NCBI GenBank assembly: GCA_947626915.1
Contig: CANQUA010000002.1
Location: 60,738-124,737, forward strand
Origin: an uncultured Lachnospiraceae bacterium
GTDB lineage: Bacteria > Bacillota > Clostridia > Lachnospirales > Lachnospiraceae
Direction of reading: 5' to 3'
Length of the DNA stretch: 64,000 bases
Positions 1 to 9,815 of this stretch are shown one piece after another. Below the pieces are notes generated by a model. It saw nothing but the letters and a program-made list of their open reading frames with translations, made no database searches and was not told the origin of the DNA. Position numbers and translations under genes: made by a program. The first letter of the stretch is position 1. Each line of letters opens with the position of its first letter.

Positions 1-1
1 C

Positions 2-214
2 CATCCGTTCGACGGTCTGATCTATTCCCAGAACGGGGTGATCCGGTGCCGGGAAGGCGAGAGCCTGTCTCCGGAGGAGATCATTTCCATGAACTGGCTG
101 GCGGAGAACGTGGTCGGCCAGGTGCCCCTCTATATGGATCTGAACGACGAGGCCAGGGATCTGGTCCGCCTGCAGGGAGTCCGGGAGGAAGAGAGAGAAG
201 ATTCAAAGGAGTAA
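2..214 (+). CDS. C-terminal fragment of an unidentified protein (5' end outside window)
   Basis: An open frame enters at the left edge and ends at TAA 212-214, giving the last 70 residues. The visible part has a short hydrophobic-acidic stretch followed by a charged tail (EEEREDSKE), with no motif I recognise. It stops 6 bases before the start of the phosphoesterase gene, so the two are probably co-transcribed. I do not assign a function. Confidence 0.6.
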   Translation, partial: HPFDGLIYSQNGVIRCREGESLSPEEIISMNWLAENVVGQVPLYMDLNDEARDLVRLQGVREEEREDSKE

Positions 215-220
215 AGGACG

Positions 221-838
221 ATGAGGATTCTGGTGATGTCCGATCAGAAATCGAAATTTCTGTACGAATACTTCAATCCGGAGCAGACGAAAGGGATCGA
301 CCTGATCATTTCCTGCGGCGATCTGGAACCCAATTATCTGGAATTTTTTGCCACGCTGTACCATGCGCCCGTGATCTACGTCATGGGCAACCATGACAGC
401 CGGTATGAGGAGAAACCTCCCCGGGGCTGCACCTGCATCGACGGGGATCTCTTCGTATTCCGGGGAGTCCGGATTCTGGGGCTGGGGGGCTGCATGAAGT
501 ATTCCAGCAATCACCCGAATCATTATACGGAGAGGCAGATGCGGCACAGGATCAGGAAGCTGCGGTGGAAGCTGTTTACGCATCACGGCTTTGATATCCT
601 GGTGACCCATGCGGCGGCCTATCATTTGAACGACCTGCCGGATCTGCCCCATCAGGGTTTCAAGTGTTTTCTGGAGCTGATGGACAAATACCAGCCGAAG
701 CTTTTCGTTCATGGACATGTCCATGCCAATTACGGGGCCGGCTTCAAGCGGGAGGATGTCTATCACGGCACACGCGTCGTCAACGCCTATGAGTATCATA
801 TTGTGGACTATCCGGAGGACGGGGCGGAGGGAGCGTAG
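221..838 (+). CDS. Metallophosphoesterase, YfcE-like clade
   Basis: A 205-residue protein with the calcineurin-like phosphoesterase fold, predicted to be a metal-dependent cytoplasmic phosphodiesterase. Visible motifs are CGDLE (about residue 32), GNHDS (about 56), a THAAA histidine (about 130) and the terminal GHVH (about 164). The usual first motif DxH reads SDQKS, so that metal-binding histidine is missing; my recollection is that related clostridial proteins share this. The start follows AAGGAGTAAAGG closely. It is followed by a weak hairpin and then the rimP promoter, so it ends the upstream transcription unit. The substrate cannot be deduced. Confidence 0.85.
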   Translation: MRILVMSDQKSKFLYEYFNPEQTKGIDLIISCGDLEPNYLEFFATLYHAPVIYVMGNHDSRYEEKPPRGCTCIDGDLFVFRGVRILGLGGCMKYSSNHPNHYTERQMRHRIRKLRWKLFTHHGFDILVTHAAAYHLNDLPDLPHQGFKCFLELMDKYQPKLFVHGHVHANYGAGFKREDVYHGTRVVNAYEYHIVDYPEDGAEGA

Positions 839-891
839 GCTGTCTTCGAAAAATGCAGTAGGTCGCTGCAAAGTTTTCTTAAAAAAAGTGC

Positions 892-920
892 TTGCATTTC
901 CTGGCGTTTAATGCTATAAT
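892..920 (+). promoter_or_regulatory. Sigma-A promoter of the rimP-nusA-infB operon
   Basis: TTGCAT at 892-897 and TATAAT at 915-920 are separated by exactly 17 bases. It lies between the phosphoesterase and rimP and is the obvious main promoter of the translation operon. Confidence 0.85.
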
Positions 921-950
921 CTTCCAGACAGTGTAATACAGATGACCGAT

Positions 951-977
951 GAAGAGTGGGCGAGAGTCCACTCTTTC
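951..977 (+). ncRNA. rimP leader hairpin
   Basis: AAGAGTGG (952-959) pairs perfectly with CCACTCTT (968-975), with G951-U976 extending the stem, around an 8-base loop. It begins about 24 bases after the expected transcription start and is followed by only a weak U run. It could be a 5' stabilising or autoregulatory element of the operon. I cannot assign it to a named leader family. Confidence 0.6.
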
Positions 978-1024
978 ATTATGATAAAGGCGGACTTTGC
1001 ATAGAGGCAGAAGGTGGTGAGAGC

Positions 1025-1495
1025 ATGACGAAAAAAGAAACCTACGAAGCCAGGACGGAGGCGTATCTGCTGCCGGAACTGAAAAAGCATGATTTTGAGC
1101 TGGTGGATGTAGAATATGTCAAGGAGGGCGGCAGCTGGTATCTGCGGGCTTACATTGACAAGGAGGGCGGCATTACGATCGATGACTGCGAGAGGATCAG
1201 CCGTCCCTTAAGCGACTGGCTGGACAAAGAGGATTTCATCGAGGAGAGCTACATTCTGGAGGTCAGTTCCCCCGGACTGGGGCGCCCCTTAAAGAAAGAC
1301 AAGGATTTTGCCAGGAGTATCGGAAAGAATGTGGAAGTCCGGCTGTTTAAGGCCGTGGACAAGAGAAAAGAGTTTACGGGCGTTCTGGTCTCTTATGATA
1401 AGGATACGGTGACGGTGCAGGGAGAGGAAGAAGCTGAGCCGTGGGTGTTTGACCGCGCGGGCATTGCGCTGATCCGTCTGGCGTTTGATTTTTAA
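1025..1495 (+). CDS. rimP: Ribosome maturation factor RimP
   Basis: A 156-residue protein needed for 30S subunit maturation. The family core is visible: a DVEYVKEG strand, the acidic DxEGGITIDDCERISR segment, and SSPGLGRPL before the C-terminal Sm-like domain. I chose ATG 1025 because GGTGGTGAG lies just upstream. An in-frame ATG at 956 would fall inside the leader hairpin and lacks a ribosome site. It is the first gene of the nusA-infB operon, the standard Firmicute order. Confidence 0.93.
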   Translation: MTKKETYEARTEAYLLPELKKHDFELVDVEYVKEGGSWYLRAYIDKEGGITIDDCERISRPLSDWLDKEDFIEESYILEVSSPGLGRPLKKDKDFARSIGKNVEVRLFKAVDKRKEFTGVLVSYDKDTVTVQGEEEAEPWVFDRAGIALIRLAFDF

Positions 1496-1521
1496 AAATA
1501 TTGTGTTTGGAGGATAAAAAA

Positions 1522-2775
1522 ATGAATAAAGAACTGATAGAAGCTCTGGAGATCCTGGAACGGGAAAAGAATATCAGCAAGGCGACCATGCTGGAAGCGA
1601 TCGAGAATTCATTGCTGACGGCCTGCAGGAACCATTTCGGCAGGTCGGATAACGTCCGCGTCAATATCAATCCGGATACCGGCGATTTTTCGGTGATCGC
1701 GGATAAGACGGTGGTGGAGGAAGTGGAAGAGCCGGCGGTCCAGATCAGTCTTGCGGACGCCAGGATGATCAGCCCCAATTACCAGCCGGGCGACGTGGTG
1801 CAGATTCCCATCGAATCCAAGTCCTTCGGCAGGATCGCGACCCAGAACGCCAAGAACGTGATCCTGCAGAAGATCCGTGAGGAAGAGAGGAAGATCCTTT
1901 ACAATGACTGGTACGCGCTGGAGAAGGACATTGTGCCCGGCGTGGTGCAGCGGTACCTGGGCAAGAATATCAGCATCAACCTGGGCAAGGTGGACGCGAT
2001 TTTAAGCGAGGCCGAGCAGGTGAAGGGGGAGACTTTCCGGCCGACCGAGCGGATCAAGGTTTACGTGCTGGAGGTGAAGGATACCTCCAAGGGCCCGCGC
2101 ATTTCCGTGTCCAGGTCCCATCCGGATCTGGTGAAGCGCCTGTTTGAGCTGGAGGTGGCCGAGGTAAGGGACGGCACCGTGGAGATCAAGGCGATCGCCA
2201 GGGAAGCCGGTTCCAGGACGAAGATCGCGGTCAAGTCCAACGATCCCAATGTGGATCCGGTGGGCGCCTGCGTCGGACTCAACGGCGCCCGGGTCAATTC
2301 CGTGGTGCGGGAGCTGCGGGGCGAAAAGATCGATATCATCAACTGGGACGATAACGCCGCGTTCCTGATCGAGAATGCGCTGAGCCCGGCCAAGGTCATT
2401 TTCGTCATCGCCGACGAGGAGGCCAGGGAAGCCCAGGTCATCGTGCCGGATTACCAGCTGTCGCTGGCTATCGGCAAGGAAGGACAGAACGCCCGCCTGG
2501 CTGCGAAACTGACCGGCTATAAGATCGATATCAAGAGCGAGACCCAGGCCAGGGAGATGGGGCTGTTTGAGGAGCTGGGCCTGGAGAGCCAGATGGAGGA
2601 AGGCGTATACGAGAGTTACGAGGAGGATTACCAGGGAGACTATCAGGAAGATTATCCGGAAGAATATCAGGAGGATTACCAGGACGGCGGTCAGGGAGAA
2701 TATGCTCCGGAAGACGCTCAGAACGACTACCAGGAGGAATATTACGATTACCGGAGCGACGATTCACAGGAATAA
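1522..2775 (+). CDS. nusA: Transcription termination/antitermination factor NusA
   Basis: A 417-residue RNA-polymerase-binding elongation factor that modulates pausing and termination. It has the N-terminal domain (MNKELIEALEILEREK), an S1 domain, and two KH domains including GACVGLNGARVNSVV and LAIGKEGQNARLAA. ATG 1522 follows TTTGGAGGATAAA. The last 50 or so residues form an unusual Tyr/Asp/Glu-rich tail with repeated YQEDY units, outside the conserved domains and strongly acidic. The gene follows rimP by 26 bases. Confidence 0.96.
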   Translation: MNKELIEALEILEREKNISKATMLEAIENSLLTACRNHFGRSDNVRVNINPDTGDFSVIADKTVVEEVEEPAVQISLADARMISPNYQPGDVVQIPIESKSFGRIATQNAKNVILQKIREEERKILYNDWYALEKDIVPGVVQRYLGKNISINLGKVDAILSEAEQVKGETFRPTERIKVYVLEVKDTSKGPRISVSRSHPDLVKRLFELEVAEVRDGTVEIKAIAREAGSRTKIAVKSNDPNVDPVGACVGLNGARVNSVVRELRGEKIDIINWDDNAAFLIENALSPAKVIFVIADEEAREAQVIVPDYQLSLAIGKEGQNARLAAKLTGYKIDIKSETQAREMGLFEELGLESQMEEGVYESYEEDYQGDYQEDYPEEYQEDYQDGGQGEYAPEDAQNDYQEEYYDYRSDDSQE

Positions 2776-2796
2776 ACGGACCGCAGGAGGCAGACA

Positions 2797-3069
2797 GTGA
2801 GTACGAAAAAAGTTCCTCTCCGCCAGTGCATCGGCTGCGGGGAGATGAAAAGTAAAAAAGAAATGATACGTATTCTGAAGACGGAGACAGGGGAGATCGT
2901 GCTGGACGCCACCGGGAGGAAAAACGGCCGGGGCGCTTATCTCTGTCCCAGTATGGACTGCTTTCAGAAAGCGGTGAAGGGAAAGGGGATCGAGAGATCG
3001 TTTAAGGTCCCCGTGCCTAAGGAAGTGTATGCGGCTCTGGAAAAGGAGATGGAGCAGATTGGAAAATAG
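2797..3069 (+). CDS. ylxR: YlxR/RnpM family RNA-binding protein
   Basis: A 90-residue basic protein of the YlxR family (RnpM in B. subtilis, described as an RNase P modulator). The signature RQCIGCGEMKSKKEMIRI is at the N-terminus and GRGAYLCP in the middle. It starts with GTG 2797 after GCAGGAGG, 21 bases downstream of nusA. Its position between nusA and the L7Ae-like gene is invariant in this operon type. Confidence 0.93.
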   Translation: MSTKKVPLRQCIGCGEMKSKKEMIRILKTETGEIVLDATGRKNGRGAYLCPSMDCFQKAVKGKGIERSFKVPVPKEVYAALEKEMEQIGK

Positions 3070-3391
3070 ACAGAAGATACTGAACTTGATCGGGCTGGCC
3101 ACGAAGGCAGGCAAAGCGGCAAGCGGCGAATTCTCCACGGAAAAGGCCGTAAAAAGCGGGAAAGCGTATCTGGTGTTCGTGGCGGAGGACGCCTCGGACA
3201 ATACCAGACAGATGTTTGCCAATATGTGTACTTACTATCGGGTTCCCGTCTGTATTTTTGGTAGGAAAGACGAACTGGGACACGCCATGGGCAGGGAGAG
3301 CCGCGCTTCTCTGGCCGTCATGGACGAGGGGTTCGCCAAAGCGTTGGTAAAACAAATGAGTCTGAACGGAGGTAGTAAGTATGAGGGTTAG
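3059..3391 (+). CDS. L7Ae/L30e-like ribosomal protein (YlxQ family)
   Basis: A small kink-turn RNA-binding protein of the L7Ae/YbxF/YlxQ family. The characteristic [11 protein letters not shown] is at the N-terminus and [12 protein letters not shown] in the middle. I prefer the TTG at 3059, preceded by AAGGAGAT at good spacing, giving 110 residues and an 11-base overlap with ylxR. An in-frame ATG at 3029 would overlap ylxR further and adds a nonhomologous basic leader. It overlaps the start of infB by 11 bases, indicating translational coupling. Confidence 0.88.
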   Translation: MENRQKILNLIGLATKAGKAASGEFSTEKAVKSGKAYLVFVAEDASDNTRQMFANMCTYYRVPVCIFGRKDELGHAMGRESRASLAVMDEGFAKALVKQMSLNGGSKYEG

Positions 3392-6300
3392 CGAGATTGC
3401 GAAAGAATTGGGCAGAACCAATCGGGAAATATTAGACGTACTGATGAAGAACGGAGTGCTGGGAAAGACCCATTCCTCCAATGTAAGCGACGACGAGTCG
3501 AGGATGATCCGGTCGGCGTTTGGCGCGGCGAAAACGGAGACGGCCAGAACCGAGACGCCGAAGCCGGAGGCGGCCCGCCCGGCAGAGAATAAAACGCAGA
3601 ACGGCGGGAACGAGGCGGCGAAAGCGGAAGCAGAGGGCGCGAAAACCGACGCGCCGGCCCAGCCCGCGCCGAAAAAAAAGCTGATCGCCGTATACCGGCC
3701 CCAGAATTCGGAGACGATGAAGAATGCCAGGGCCGGACAGGGAAGACGCGACGGCCAGCGTCCCCAGGGGCAGCAGACGCTCCGGCCTCAGGGCCAGCAG
3801 CCGCTGCGTCCCCAGGGCCAGCGTTCCCAGAGTCCTTCGGGGCTGAGACCGCAGGGCCAGTCCGGCAGCGGACTGCGTCCGCAGGGACAGTCCGGTCTGC
3901 GTCCCCAGGGCCAGCAGACGGCGAAGACACAGACAGCGGGACGGGTTCCAGCAGCGGGAGCAGGCCAGCAGGCAGCGAGACCGCAGGTTCCGGCAGGGCA
4001 GCAGCCGGCAAAACCGCAGACTTCGGGAGCCTTACAGGCAGGAAAGCCCCAGACGGGCGCTGCAGTTCCGACCGCGGAGAAGGAGCAGACGGCGGAGCAG
4101 GCGGTTGTGAAGATGCCGGTTATGGCAGAGCAGACGGCGGTGAAGACGCCCGCCGCGGCACAAACGGCGGTGAAGACTGCGGCGGCAGCGGAGCAGACCA
4201 CGGCAAAAGCGGCGGCTCCGGCTGCGGAACAGACTGCGGCGAAGCCGAAGGAATCGGCTGCGGAGCGTAAAGCGCAGGAGAGTCCGGCAGAACCGCCGCA
4301 GGCGGCGCAGATTACGGATAAGACGCCCGCCGCGGAAACCGTGAAGGAAACGAAAGCGGCGGCAGCGGTTCAGGGCAGCGGGCAGGCGGCCGGAACGGAA
4401 AAAACGGGTTCCGCTTCCAGAGAAGGCGGCAGAACGCAGGGCCAGCAGGGCGCGGGCGGCCGCGACCGGGACCGCGTGCAGGCGCAGGGCGTATCCGGCG
4501 GCAGGGACAGAAGCCGAGACGGAGGAAGAGACGGGAACCGCGACGGTTCGAGAAGCCAGGGCCGAGACGGTTCGAGAGGCCAGGGCTACCAGGGCCGCGA
4601 CGGAGGAAGAGACGGGAGCCGCGATGGTTCGAGAGGTCAGGGCTATCAGGGCCGCGACGGAGGAAGAGACGGGAGCCGAGACGGTTCGAGAGGCCAGGGT
4701 TATCAGGGCCGAGACGGAGGCCGAGACGGAAGCCGAGACGGTTCGAGGGGCCAGGGCTATCAGGGCCGAGACGGAAGCCGAGACGGTTCGAGAGGCCAGG
4801 GCTACCAGGGCCGAGACGGAGGGAGAGACGGTTCAAGAGGCCAGGATTATCAGAGCCGCGACGGAGCCAGGAGCCAGGGCTACCAGGGCCGCGATGGAGG
4901 CCGTGACGGTTCGAGAGGCCAGGGCTACCAGGGCCGCGATGGAGGCCGTGACGGTTCGAGGGGCCAGGGCTATCAGGGCCGCGACGGAGGCCGAGACGGA
5001 AACCGCGACGGTTCGAGAGGCCAGGGCTATCAGGGCCGCGACGGAGGAAGAGACGGAAGCCGCGACGGCTCGAGGAGCCAGGGCGCGCGTCCGGGCCAGA
5101 GAGATGGGGCCAAATCCTTCGACACCCCGCTGGCGACCAAGCCCCAGAGCAACCGCGCCCAGAAAAACGCCCATAAGAACGACCGCTATGACAGCAAGAA
5201 GAGCATGAACGAGGACGGCCCCAAGAGCAAGGGCAAGACTCTTTCCAATAAGCATCCGTTTATCATGCCCCAGAAGCCGGCCGAAGCCAAGGTAGAGGAT
5301 TCGATCAAGGTCATTACCCTGCCCGAGAGTCTGACGATCAAGGAGCTGGCGGATAAGATGAAGCTGCAGCCCTCGGCCATCATCAAGAAACTGTTTATGA
5401 AGGGCACGATCGTGACTCTGAACCAGGAGATCGATTATGACCAGGCGGAAGAGATCGCCATGGAATACGACGTTCTCTGCGAGCGGGAAGAGAAAGTGGA
5501 TGTGATCGGGGATCTGCTGCACGAGGACGAAGAGGATGAGAAGGATATGGTGGCGAGACCCCCGGTGGTCTGCGTCATGGGCCATGTAGACCACGGCAAG
5601 ACATCGCTTCTGGACGCGATCCGGCAGACCAACGTGACTTCTCACGAGGCAGGCGGCATTACCCAGCATATCGGCGCTTACGTGGTGGAGATCCGGGGAC
5701 AGAAGATCACGTTTTTGGATACGCCGGGCCACGAGGCGTTTACGGCCATGCGTATGAGAGGCGCCCAGTCTACGGATATCGCGGTACTGGTCGTGGCGGC
5801 GGACGACGGCGTCATGCCGCAGACGGTAGAAGCGATCAACCATGCCAAGGCGGCCGGGGTCGAGATCATCGTCGCGATCAACAAGATCGATAAGCCCAGC
5901 GCCAATGTGGAGCGTGTGAAACAGGAACTGACCGAGTACGCGCTGGTTCCCGAGGACTGGGGCGGCAGCACCATTTTCGTGCCCGTGTCCGCCCGCACCA
6001 AGGAAGGCATCGAGGATCTGCTGGAAATGATCCTTCTGGCGGCCGAAGTGAAGGAACTGCGCGCCAATCCCAACCGGAACGCCCGCGGTCTGGTCATCGA
6101 GGCGGAGTTGGATAAGGGCAAAGGACCGGTGGCGACGGTGCTGGTGCAGAAAGGCACCCTGCATGTGGGCGACAATATCGCGGTAGGCGCCTGTTACGGC
6201 AAGGTCCGCGCGATGATGGACGACAAGGGACGCCGCGTCAAGGAAGCGGCGCCGTCCACCCCCGTGGAGATCCTGGGTCTCAACGGCGTGCCGGGCGCGG

Positions 6301-7055
6301 GCGAGGTCTTTGTCATGACCGCCAGCGAAAAGGAAGCCAGGAGCTTTGCGGAGACCTTTATCTCCGAGGGCAAGAACCGGCTGATCGAGGACACGAAAGC
6401 GAAGCTGTCGCTGGATGATCTGTTCAGCCAGATCCAGGCTGGCAATGTCAAGGAACTGCCGATCATTGTGAAGGCCGATGTGCAGGGCTCCGTGGAAGCG
6501 GTGAGCCAGAGCCTGACGAAACTGTCCAACGAGGAGGTTATGGTAAAAGTCATTCATGGCGGCGTCGGCGCGATCAACGAATCCGACGTGACCCTGGCCT
6601 CCGCCAGCAACGCGATCATCATCGGCTTCAATGTGCGTCCTGACGCGACCGCAAAATCCGTGGCCGAGCAGGAGAAGGTGGATATCCGGCTGTACCGGGT
6701 CATCTATCAGGCCATTGAGGACGTGGAAGCGGCCATGAAAGGAATGCTGGATCCGGTATACGAGGAGCAGATCATCGGTCATGCCGTCGTGCGTGCGATC
6801 TTCAAGGCTTCCGGCGTCGGCACCATCGCGGGTTCCTATGTCATGGACGGCAAGCTGCAGAGAGGCTGCTCCGTGCGGATTACCAGGGCCGGAGAGAAAA
6901 TCTTCGAAGGTCCTCTGGCGTCCCTGAAGCGGTTCAAGGATGATGTGAAAGAGGTCAATACCGGTTATGAATGCGGGCTTTCGTTTGAGAAATTCAACGA
7001 TGTCCAGGAAGATGACATGATCGAAGCTTATGCCATGGTGGAGGTGCCCAGGTAG
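3381..7055 (+). CDS. infB: Translation initiation factor IF-2
   Basis: A 1224-residue GTPase that brings fMet-tRNA to the 30S initiation complex. The first 60 residues hold the IF2N domain ([18 protein letters not shown]). A second IF2N-like segment ([19 protein letters not shown]) precedes the G domain near residue 733 ([14 protein letters not shown]), with DTPGHEAF and NKIDKP following. The protein is about 300 residues longer than typical because of an Ala/Glu/Gln/Pro linker and then a Gly-Arg-Asp repeat array (nt about 4500-5090). Start ATG 3381 follows GGAGG. Confidence 0.97.
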   Translation: MRVSEIAKELGRTNREILDVLMKNGVLGKTHSSNVSDDESRMIRSAFGAAKTETARTETPKPEAARPAENKTQNGGNEAAKAEAEGAKTDAPAQPAPKKKLIAVYRPQNSETMKNARAGQGRRDGQRPQGQQTLRPQGQQPLRPQGQRSQSPSGLRPQGQSGSGLRPQGQSGLRPQGQQTAKTQTAGRVPAAGAGQQAARPQVPAGQQPAKPQTSGALQAGKPQTGAAVPTAEKEQTAEQAVVKMPVMAEQTAVKTPAAAQTAVKTAAAAEQTTAKAAAPAAEQTAAKPKESAAERKAQESPAEPPQAAQITDKTPAAETVKETKAAAAVQGSGQAAGTEKTGSASREGGRTQGQQGAGGRDRDRVQAQGVSGGRDRSRDGGRDGNRDGSRSQGRDGSRGQGYQGRDGGRDGSRDGSRGQGYQGRDGGRDGSRDGSRGQGYQGRDGGRDGSRDGSRGQGYQGRDGSRDGSRGQGYQGRDGGRDGSRGQDYQSRDGARSQGYQGRDGGRDGSRGQGYQGRDGGRDGSRGQGYQGRDGGRDGNRDGSRGQGYQGRDGGRDGSRDGSRSQGARPGQRDGAKSFDTPLATKPQSNRAQKNAHKNDRYDSKKSMNEDGPKSKGKTLSNKHPFIMPQKPAEAKVEDSIKVITLPESLTIKELADKMKLQPSAIIKKLFMKGTIVTLNQEIDYDQAEEIAMEYDVLCEREEKVDVIGDLLHEDEEDEKDMVARPPVVCVMGHVDHGKTSLLDAIRQTNVTSHEAGGITQHIGAYVVEIRGQKITFLDTPGHEAFTAMRMRGAQSTDIAVLVVAADDGVMPQTVEAINHAKAAGVEIIVAINKIDKPSANVERVKQELTEYALVPEDWGGSTIFVPVSARTKEGIEDLLEMILLAAEVKELRANPNRNARGLVIEAELDKGKGPVATVLVQKGTLHVGDNIAVGACYGKVRAMMDDKGRRVKEAAPSTPVEILGLNGVPGAGEVFVMTASEKEARSFAETFISEGKNRLIEDTKAKLSLDDLFSQIQAGNVKELPIIVKADVQGSVEAVSQSLTKLSNEEVMVKVIHGGVGAINESDVTLASASNAIIIGFNVRPDATAKSVAEQEKVDIRLYRVIYQAIEDVEAAMKGMLDPVYEEQIIGHAVVRAIFKASGVGTIAGSYVMDGKLQRGCSVRITRAGEKIFEGPLASLKRFKDDVKEVNTGYECGLSFEKFNDVQEDDMIEAYAMVEVPR
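4500..5090 (+). repeat. In-frame Gly/Arg/Asp repeat array inside infB
   Basis: Roughly fourteen imperfect units encode variants of [15 protein letters not shown]. Units differ by loss or gain of an RDGSRD block, which suggests slippage or unequal crossover. All length changes are multiples of three, so IF-2 stays in frame. The nucleotide unit is built around ggccagggctaccagggc. Confidence 0.9.
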
Positions 7056-7184
7056 GCATTTTGCGGGGCAGGAGCAGGACAGGAGGACGGGCATGTGCGG
7101 CCCCGGCAGGATCTGAGAGCCGGTCCGCATGTGCCCTCCCTTCCGTAAGTACAGGTCTGCCCCGGCAGGCAGAAAGGAATTATC

Positions 7185-7604
7185 ATGCGTAAAAACAGTA
7201 TCAAAAATACAAGGATCAATATGGAAGTGCAGCGGGAGCTGAGCGAGATCATCCGCACCCAGGTCAAGGACCCGAGGCTGAAGGGCGTGATGGTGACGGT
7301 GGTGGGCGCGGAGGTTTCTCCCGACTTAAAATATTGTAAAGCCTATATCAGCGTTCTGGGCAGTCCGGAGAGCCGCAGAGAGGTAATGGAAGGACTGAAG
7401 AGCGCCATGGGTTTCATCCGGCGCGAGCTGGCGATGCGGGTCAATCTGCGCAACACGCCGGAGCTGATCTTCGTGCCGGACACCTCGATCGAATACGGCG
7501 TGAATATGACGCGCCTGATCGACGACGTAACGAAGGATCTGCACCCGGAGGAAAACGGCGAAGAGGAACCGGAGGACGAAGCTACAGACGCCGGGGAGGA
7601 ATAG
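7185..7604 (+). CDS. rbfA: 30S ribosome-binding factor RbfA
   Basis: A 139-residue KH-type protein that binds immature 30S subunits and helps 16S 5'-end processing. Family features are the N-terminal RINMEVQRELSEII, the VKDPRLKG motif and AYISVLG. A Glu/Asp-rich tail of about 20 residues ends the protein. ATG 7185 follows GAAAGGAATTATC. It lies 129 bases after infB; the gap contains a long GC-rich imperfect inverted repeat around 7072-7145. Confidence 0.94.
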   Translation: MRKNSIKNTRINMEVQRELSEIIRTQVKDPRLKGVMVTVVGAEVSPDLKYCKAYISVLGSPESRREVMEGLKSAMGFIRRELAMRVNLRNTPELIFVPDTSIEYGVNMTRLIDDVTKDLHPEENGEEEPEDEATDAGEE

Positions 7605-7675
7605 GACCCGGGGCCGGCCGCGTTCCACCATGCAAACGGCGGGCCGGCCGCGGGAGCAAAGAAGGGAAAGATTTC

Positions 7676-8653
7676 ATGACAAAACTGGAAGAATGGATCG
7701 AACAGGCCCAAAAGATCGCGATCCTGGGGCATGTAAACCCGGACGGAGACTGCATCGGGAGCTGTCTGGCAGTCTATCATTACATCAGGGAACGGTATCC
7801 GTCAAAGGACGCGGCGGTGTACCAGGAACAGGGACCGGAAAAGTTTTCTTACCTGAAACATTTTGCGCAGATCCGCCATACGGTTCCGGACGATCTGCGG
7901 GCGGATCTCTGCATCTGCCTGGATGTGTCCGCCCGGGATATGCTGGGCAATTTTTCGGCGGTCTTTGAACATGCGGCAAAGACCGTCTGCGTGGACCATC
8001 ATGTGACCAATCCCGGCTTTGCCCAGGAAAATATTATACAGCCGAAAGCCAGCTCCGCCAGCGAGGTTCTGTATCTGCAGCTCCCGCCGGAGTTTATTGA
8101 CAGGGATATGGCAGAGTGTCTTTATACGGGCATCGTCACCGACAGCGGCGTATTTAAATATGACAATACCTCCCCGCTGACCATGGAGATTGCCGGAAAG
8201 CTGATGGCGAAGGGAATCGATTTCGGCCGCATCATCGACGACGCATTTTATAAGAAGACCTACCTGCAGACGCAGATCATGGGACGGGCCCTGATGGAGA
8301 GTACGTCTTTTCTGGACGGAACCTGCATTTTCAGCGTAGTCACCAGGAAGGACATGGAATTTTACGGCGTGAAGAAAAGCGATCTGGAAGGAATCGTGGA
8401 GCAGCTTCGGCTGATCAGCGGCGTAGAGGTTTCAATCTTCCTGCATGAGACGGACGTCAATGAGTACAAGGTCAGCATGCGGTCGAAAAACTATGTGGAT
8501 ATCAGCCGCGTGGCGAAATTTTTCGGAGGCGGCGGGCATAAGAAAGCGGCGGGCTGCACAATGACCGGAACCGTTTACGATGTGATCAATAATCTTTCAG
8601 CCCGGATCGAACCGCAGATCCGCTGCCATGAGCGGGAGACTGCCGATGTATGA
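7676..8653 (+). CDS. nrnA: Bifunctional oligoribonuclease/PAP phosphatase NrnA (DHH/DHHA1)
   Basis: A 325-residue DHH phosphoesterase that degrades nano-RNA and dephosphorylates pAp. Visible motifs are GHVNPDGDCIGS near residue 18, VDHHVTN near 107 (the DHH motif), a TDSGVFKYDN segment, and the DHHA1 signature GGGGHKKAAG near 284. ATG 7676 follows GAAGGGAAAGATTTC. It overlaps truB by 8 bases, the usual order in Clostridia. Confidence 0.93.
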   Translation: MTKLEEWIEQAQKIAILGHVNPDGDCIGSCLAVYHYIRERYPSKDAAVYQEQGPEKFSYLKHFAQIRHTVPDDLRADLCICLDVSARDMLGNFSAVFEHAAKTVCVDHHVTNPGFAQENIIQPKASSASEVLYLQLPPEFIDRDMAECLYTGIVTDSGVFKYDNTSPLTMEIAGKLMAKGIDFGRIIDDAFYKKTYLQTQIMGRALMESTSFLDGTCIFSVVTRKDMEFYGVKKSDLEGIVEQLRLISGVEVSIFLHETDVNEYKVSMRSKNYVDISRVAKFFGGGGHKKAAGCTMTGTVYDVINNLSARIEPQIRCHERETADV

Positions 8654-9815
8654 GGGCGTATTGAATGTGTATAAGGAGCGGGGCTATACATCCTTTGATG
8701 TGATCGCCAGGCTCCGCGGGATCCTGAAGATGAAACGGATCGGTCATATGGGAACGCTGGACCCGGAGGCGGAGGGCGTGCTTCCGGTGTGCCTGGGCCG
8801 GGCCGCCAGGCTGTGCGATATGCTGACAGAGGAGAGCAAACGCTACGAGACGGTGATGCTTCTGGGCGTGGAAACAGACACGCAGGATACGACGGGAACT
8901 GTGCTCCGGCGGGCGGAAGTACAGGTTACAGAAGAAGAGGTTGCAGAGGTGATACAGGGGTTTGTCGGGGCCTGCGACCAGATCCCGCCTATGTATTCCG
9001 CACTGAAGGTCAATGGGAAGAAGCTCTGCGACCTGGCGCGCCAGGGCAAGACTGTGGAGCGGGCCGCCAGGAGGGTCGAAATAAACCGCATCGATCTGAT
9101 CTCTGTGGATCTGCCGAGGGTTACCATGGCCGTAACCTGTTCCAGGGGAACCTATATCCGGACCTTGTGTCACGATATCGGGCAGAGGTTAGGGTGCGGG
9201 GCCTGTATGGAGAAGCTGCTCCGCGTCATGGCGGCGGGGTTTCGCGTGGAGGACAGTCTTCGCCTGGCGGAGATCGAGCGGCTGCGGGATGAGGGGAGCC
9301 TGGAGGACCGGATCGTACCGGTCGAGCGGATGCTTGCCGTTTATCCGGCCGCCCGGATCCGTCCGGAAGCGGACCGCGCGGCCTATAACGGGAATCCGCT
9401 GGAGCATTCCCGGGTCTGCCGGCTGCCGGAAAAGCCCGGATCGTCCGCGGAGCTGCCGGAGCAGCCTGATCCGCCCGGATCGTCCGCGGAGCTTCCGGAA
9501 ACAGCCGCGGGAGATTTCGGGGCCGGGCAGCCGGAAATGCGGGCAGAGACTGCGGGGACCATGGAGTCCGAACCGCCGTTCGAACCGTCTGCAGCCGCGG
9601 CCGGATGCGGGACCGGTTCGCCGTCAGGCTCGATGCAAGCGGCGGAGACCGCGCTTCCGGCGCCGCCGGACGGGGCCCGCTTTCGTCTTTATGACAGCGG
9701 AGGAAACTTTCTGGGCGTTTATGAATACCGCCGCGAGCGCGGGTGTTTCAAGCCCTGGAAGCTGTTTCTGCCGTTGCGGGAACAGGAACCGGCGGATACA
9801 GGGAGGACAGGATGA
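8646..9815 (+). CDS. truB: tRNA pseudouridine(55) synthase TruB with long low-complexity C-terminal insert
   Basis: Isomerises U55 in the tRNA T-loop. The catalytic motif HMGTLDPEAEGVL is near residue 35 with the catalytic Asp at about 39; PPMYSALKVNGKKL and RGTYIRTLCHDIG are also clear. The protein has 389 residues against about 300 for the family. Between the catalytic domain and a conserved end (FRLYDSGGNFLGVYEY) lies a segment of about 100 residues rich in Pro, Ala, Glu, Gly and Ser with internal direct repeats. I chose ATG 8646, overlapping the nrnA stop; an in-frame ATG at 8628 is possible. Confidence 0.93.
   Translation: MYEGVLNVYKERGYTSFDVIARLRGILKMKRIGHMGTLDPEAEGVLPVCLGRAARLCDMLTEESKRYETVMLLGVETDTQDTTGTVLRRAEVQVTEEEVAEVIQGFVGACDQIPPMYSALKVNGKKLCDLARQGKTVERAARRVEINRIDLISVDLPRVTMAVTCSRGTYIRTLCHDIGQRLGCGACMEKLLRVMAAGFRVEDSLRLAEIERLRDEGSLEDRIVPVERMLAVYPAARIRPEADRAAYNGNPLEHSRVCRLPEKPGSSAELPEQPDPPGSSAELPETAAGDFGAGQPEMRAETAGTMESEPPFEPSAAAAGCGTGSPSGSMQAAETALPAPPDGARFRLYDSGGNFLGVYEYRRERGCFKPWKLFLPLREQEPADTGRTG
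9435..9499 (+). repeat. Direct repeat in the truB insert
   Basis: A block of about 20 nt beginning CCCGGATCGTCC occurs at 9435 and again at 9474, offset by 39 nt (13 codons), encoding PGSSAELPE twice. It shows that the truB insert grew by in-frame duplication. Confidence 0.85.

Noticed and set aside
4500..5090. CRISPR-like array
   Set aside because: Repeats are contiguous, in frame with infB and lack unique spacers.
4833..7130. A 765-codon open frame on the minus strand inside infB
   Set aside because: It is a shadow of the GC-rich infB codons; no ribosome site, His/Leu/Asp-rich nonsense composition, and infB is certain.
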